Assembly (NCBI GenBank): GCA_003427395.1
Contig: BFEA01000535.1
Span: forward strand, 46,298 to 73,550
Source of the DNA: Chara braunii
Taxonomy: Eukaryota > Streptophyta > Charophyceae > Charales > Characeae
DNA: 27,253 nucleotides
Direction of reading: 5' to 3'
Part shown: in pieces, positions 27,046-27,253 of the stretch
Layout: each line of letters starts with the position of its first letter
Numbering within the stretch: the stretch's first letter is position 1
Notes under the pieces: model-generated
Databases searched by the model: none
What the model was told of the DNA's origin: nothing
The model's input: the letters and a program-made list of their open reading frames with translations, nothing else
Made by a program: the position numbers and the translations under genes

Positions 27046-27253
27046 TTAGTCGAGTAGAGAATAGTGTCGTAGACTGTCGTAGGGCAGAGCAGAGAAGAAT
27101 GTCGTCGAGTAGAGTAGAGTACAATGTCGTAGAGTAGAGTGTTGTAGAGTGTCTTACAGTAGAGTAGCGTGTAGTAGGGTAGAGTAAAGTAGAGTAAAGG
27201 AGAGTAAAGTGGGTAAAGAAGAGTAGAGTAAAGTGGAATACAGTGTCATGAAG

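Larger units (their letters stand above)
21809..27253 (+). repeat. Pentanucleotide satellite array 2 (continues beyond the window)
   Basis: This is 5.4 kb of the same AGAGT/GTCGT pentamers as array 1, with longer-range blocks. Recurring markers include GTGGGTAGAGTAGAG (23688, 24189, 24563; also 5697 and 6148 in array 1), GATTCTTGTAGAG (near 22008 and 22488) and TGTGGTACAACA. The block 24804-25378 is collinear with 6530-6968. A 420-bp direct duplication and a 390-bp inverted copy occur at 25830-27045. The array runs off the end of the window. Confidence 0.97.

Overview
This window looks like repeat-dense, gene-poor nuclear DNA from a eukaryote. No intact host protein-coding gene was recognised. 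Two clues lean towards the green lineage, possibly a streptophyte with a large repeat-rich genome. The best-preserved LSU rRNA fragment (3434-3840) reads like the plant/green-algal form around the D3 segment, and the retrotransposon primer-binding site (TGGTATCGGAGC) is one base from the plant initiator-tRNA-Met consensus. Both come from memory of these families, not from a search, so the lineage call is tentative.

Layout. 1-1260: unassigned sequence with small tandem duplications and a candidate MITE. 1269-1645: GT and AATC microsatellites. 1640-2560: about three tandem 200-230 bp units, one split by a 149 bp MITE-like insertion at TTAA. 2640-4620 (copy A) and 8420-10210 (copy B): two diverged direct copies of a roughly 2 kb composite element with a palindrome, a tRNA-like stretch, an LSU rRNA D3-region fragment and tail hairpins. 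5021-8196: a 3.2 kb pentanucleotide satellite (AGAGT and GTCGT-type pentamers) lying between A and B. 10211-11700: nothing recognised. 11702-12538: ten hairpins sharing one 20-nt core, with arms that differ from copy to copy but mostly stay complementary. 12821-13130: three copies of an 85-nt motif. 13131-14909: unassigned, with a hairpin cluster at 14085-14195. 14911-14983 and 21809-27253: a second pentamer array, split by an LTR retrotransposon (14984-21808) and containing a large inverted repeat near its right end.

The retrotransposon is inserted on the minus strand: 5' LTR 20522-21808, PBS 20508-20519, gag 19008-17438 (one stop codon and one frameshift), 3' LTR 14984-16347. No protease, RT, RNase H or integrase was recognised, so it resembles the non-autonomous gag-only (TR-GAG) type. 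The most unusual feature is the hairpin array at 11.7-12.5 kb, whose paired base changes suggest that a fold, not a primary sequence, has been kept.
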